Shown: in pieces, positions 5,692 through 6,502 of the stretch
How the letters are laid out: the number at the start of each line of letters is the position of its first letter
How positions within the stretch are numbered: position 1 is the stretch's first letter
Origin: Hyphomicrobiales bacterium
GTDB taxonomy: Bacteria > Pseudomonadota > Alphaproteobacteria > Rhizobiales > Xanthobacteraceae
Assembly: GCA_017304505.1 (NCBI GenBank)
Contig: JAFKKQ010000379.1
Span: 1-6,502 of the forward strand
Length of the DNA: 6,502 nt
Reading direction: 5' to 3'
Notes under the pieces: generated by a model
Told to the model about the DNA's origin: nothing
The model's database searches: none
The model's input: the letters and a program-made list of their open reading frames with translations, nothing else
Position numbers and translations under genes: made by a program

Positions 5692-5793
5692 TCAACTAAC
5701 GACCTTCCAGATCAGAACCCCGCACAATGCAGCCAGTCCTATCGTCCATCCCCACACATAGGACTTAAAACTTCTCTGTTCTGTATTGCTCAT
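5692..5793 (-). CDS. Putative 33-residue single-pass membrane protein
   Basis: An ATG at 5793 opens a 33-codon frame ending in TGA at 5692-5694. The product has a polar N-terminus (MSNTEQRSFK), then a hydrophobic segment of about 20 residues (from YVWGWTIGLAALCGVLIW), then KVVS. This is the layout of a small one-pass inner-membrane protein; by the positive-inside rule the Arg/Lys side is N-terminal, so the N-terminus is probably cytoplasmic. A GAGGG lies about 11 nt before the ATG and a GAGG almost touches it, so ribosome binding is plausible but not ideal. It is too short to be certain of. In its favour are the hydrophobic run with a sharp end, the codon-like reading, and its place after an AT-rich promoter-like stretch and upstream of the two hydrolases on the same strand. 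No family recognised. Confidence 0.5.
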   Translation of the reverse strand: MSNTEQRSFKSYVWGWTIGLAALCGVLIWKVVS

Positions 5794-6081
5794 ACCTCTA
5801 CATTCCCTCTATTCGCCGAGACAATTTGTATACTTAAGGCTTTATTTGAATGAGGCAAAGTGCCTCGGCTGGAATAGGTTCCAGCATCCCGCCAACCAGC
5901 GGCCACGCGCCCGCACCCGGCCAAGCCTCCCGTCCTCCCGCACCCTGCATCGCGGGAGACACGCGCGGTTCAATCGGGGTCCGGATCGCCCAATCGACAC
6001 GCAGCCGGGAAATCGATCGCTAGGAATGACCCGCCGGGGCCGCTATGGTGCCCCCGTGTTTCCCAACCCGCGAACCGAATC
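5794..6081. promoter_or_regulatory. Divergent intergenic region with AT-rich island
   Basis: This 288-nt stretch separates the minus-strand small ORF/hydrolase group from the plus-strand zinc-finger gene, so it should hold promoters for both. The part nearest the small ORF (about 5810-5860) is clearly AT-richer than the surroundings. A weak minus-strand promoter candidate is TTGCCT (5858-5853), 17 nt, AAGTAT (5835-5830). Two tandem hairpins (5852-5885) and one further hairpin (CTCCCGC 5935-5941 with GCGGGAG 5952-5958) lie here. I see no convincing plus-strand promoter and no ORF worth calling. Confidence 0.4.
5852..5885. repeat. Two tandem perfect hairpins
   Basis: GAGGCA-aag-TGCCTC (5852-5866) is followed after one base by GCTGGAA-tagg-TTCCAGC (5868-5885). 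Both stems are perfect, with loops of 3 and 4 nt. No T-tract follows on either strand, so they are not simple intrinsic terminators. The first overlaps the weak minus-strand -35 candidate, so an operator or a small-RNA element are alternatives. Confidence 0.5.
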
Positions 6082-6324
6082 ATGGCCGATCACATCGTTC
6101 CCCACTTCCACAACGATCTGGGCGTTTCCGTCATCGAGATCGGGGCACGAGAATTCCAGTGCGTCGGCGCCAAGCCACCGTTCGACCACCCGCATGTGTT
6201 TCTCGACATGGGTGAGGAGAACGAGATCATCTGCCCATATTGCTCGACGCTCTATCGGCACGATCCGAAGCTCGATCCGCACGCAGCGCGCCCTGAATCC
6301 TGCGCCCTCACCGAGGCCGTATAA
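6082..6324 (+). CDS. Small zinc-finger protein of the CHCC (NDUFS6-like) type
   Basis: An 80-residue protein with the zf-CHCC pattern: Cys27 (FQCVGAKPPFDHPH), His36 or His38, then Cys51 and Cys54 in IICPYCSTLY. The order Cys...His...Cys-x2-Cys and the PPFDHPHVFLDMG core are characteristic. The fold matches the zinc-binding domain of the mitochondrial complex I accessory subunit NDUFS6, and alphaproteobacterial relatives are common. A complex I role for this copy is possible but not shown by context; its neighbour is an FAD monooxygenase. The ATG at 6082 has no clear SD upstream (ACCCGCGAACCGAATC), and no in-frame alternative start improves this. The monooxygenase begins 19 nt after its stop, so the two are probably co-transcribed. 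Confidence 0.9.
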   Translation: MADHIVPHFHNDLGVSVIEIGAREFQCVGAKPPFDHPHVFLDMGEENEIICPYCSTLYRHDPKLDPHAARPESCALTEAV

Positions 6325-6343
6325 CCGCCCGGGCGCGCGAGCC

Positions 6344-6502
6344 GTGCCGTCGTCGCGCACCATTCTGATCGCCGGAGCCGGGATTGGCGGATTGAGCGCT
6401 GCGCTGATGCTGGCTCGCGCGGGCTTTAACATCACGCTGCTGGAACAAACCGAGCGTCTGGACGAGATCGGCGCGGGCATCCAGCTTTCCCCAAATGCCA
6501 CC
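6344..6502 (+). CDS. FAD-dependent (class A flavoprotein) monooxygenase, N-terminal part
   Basis: The first 53 residues of a gene cut by the right edge. The proposed start is a GTG at 6344 that gives MPSSRTILIAGAGIGGLSAA; no ATG fits upstream of the Rossmann motif and the SD is weak (GGGCG region). The FAD-binding GxGxxG appears as GAGIGG (11-16), and the second strand ends in Glu34 (TLLEQ), expected to bind the FAD ribose. The stretch GAGIQLSPNA (43-52) is typical of salicylate hydroxylase and 3-hydroxybenzoate 6-hydroxylase-like enzymes, which hydroxylate aromatic rings with NAD(P)H and O2. The substrate cannot be assigned from this fragment. It follows the zinc-finger gene on the same strand. 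Confidence 0.88.
   Translation, partial: MPSSRTILIAGAGIGGLSAALMLARAGFNITLLEQTERLDEIGAGIQLSPNAT

Noticed and set aside
4734..5699. 321-codon plus-strand frame opposite the first hydrolase
   Set aside because: Shadow of the real minus-strand gene; no domain recognised.
6043..6501. 152-codon minus-strand frame at the right edge
   Set aside because: Antisense to the zinc-finger gene and to the FAD-binding motif of the monooxygenase.

Overview
The window is high-GC DNA with gene content typical of an alphaproteobacterium. The pairing of cysE with a DUF3126 gene, and of a CHCC zinc-finger gene with an FAD monooxygenase, suggests Hyphomicrobiales, probably the Bradyrhizobium/Rhodopseudomonas group. 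That placement is inferred from protein likeness recalled from memory, not from a search.

Left to right: (1) the 3' end of an unrecognised plus-strand gene (2-298); (2) a spacer with two inverted repeats, the second followed by a T-tract (406-440); (3) a two-gene plus-strand operon for a dye-decolorizing peroxidase (468-1583) and a family 1 encapsulin shell protein (1580-2392); (4) a convergent junction with a short direct repeat; (5) a minus-strand pair, cysE (2972-3787) followed by a DUF3126 protein with two copies of its domain (2496-2903); (6) a minus-strand pair of alpha/beta-hydrolases overlapping by ATGA (5528 to 3898); (7) a structured intergenic stretch with a predicted three-way junction (5583-5638) and a 33-codon membrane-protein ORF (5692-5793, minus); (8) a divergent intergenic region with tandem hairpins; (9) a plus-strand CHCC zinc-finger gene (6082-6324) and the start of an FAD-dependent monooxygenase (6344 to the window edge).

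The best-supported system is the encapsulin nanocompartment. The peroxidase ends in a canonical encapsulin targeting peptide (DGSLGIGSLKG plus DYNS) after an Ala/Pro-rich linker, and the next gene encodes the shell. The shell gene's Shine-Dalgarno lies inside the targeting-peptide codons and the genes overlap by ATGA, so cargo and shell translation are probably coupled. DyP-encapsulin pairs are already known from actinobacteria and other phyla. The less expected items are the duplicated DUF3126 protein, the structured RNA-like element upstream of the hydrolases, the small membrane ORF, the hairpin/T-tract in the peroxidase leader, and the CysE C-terminus without the usual terminal Ile tail.
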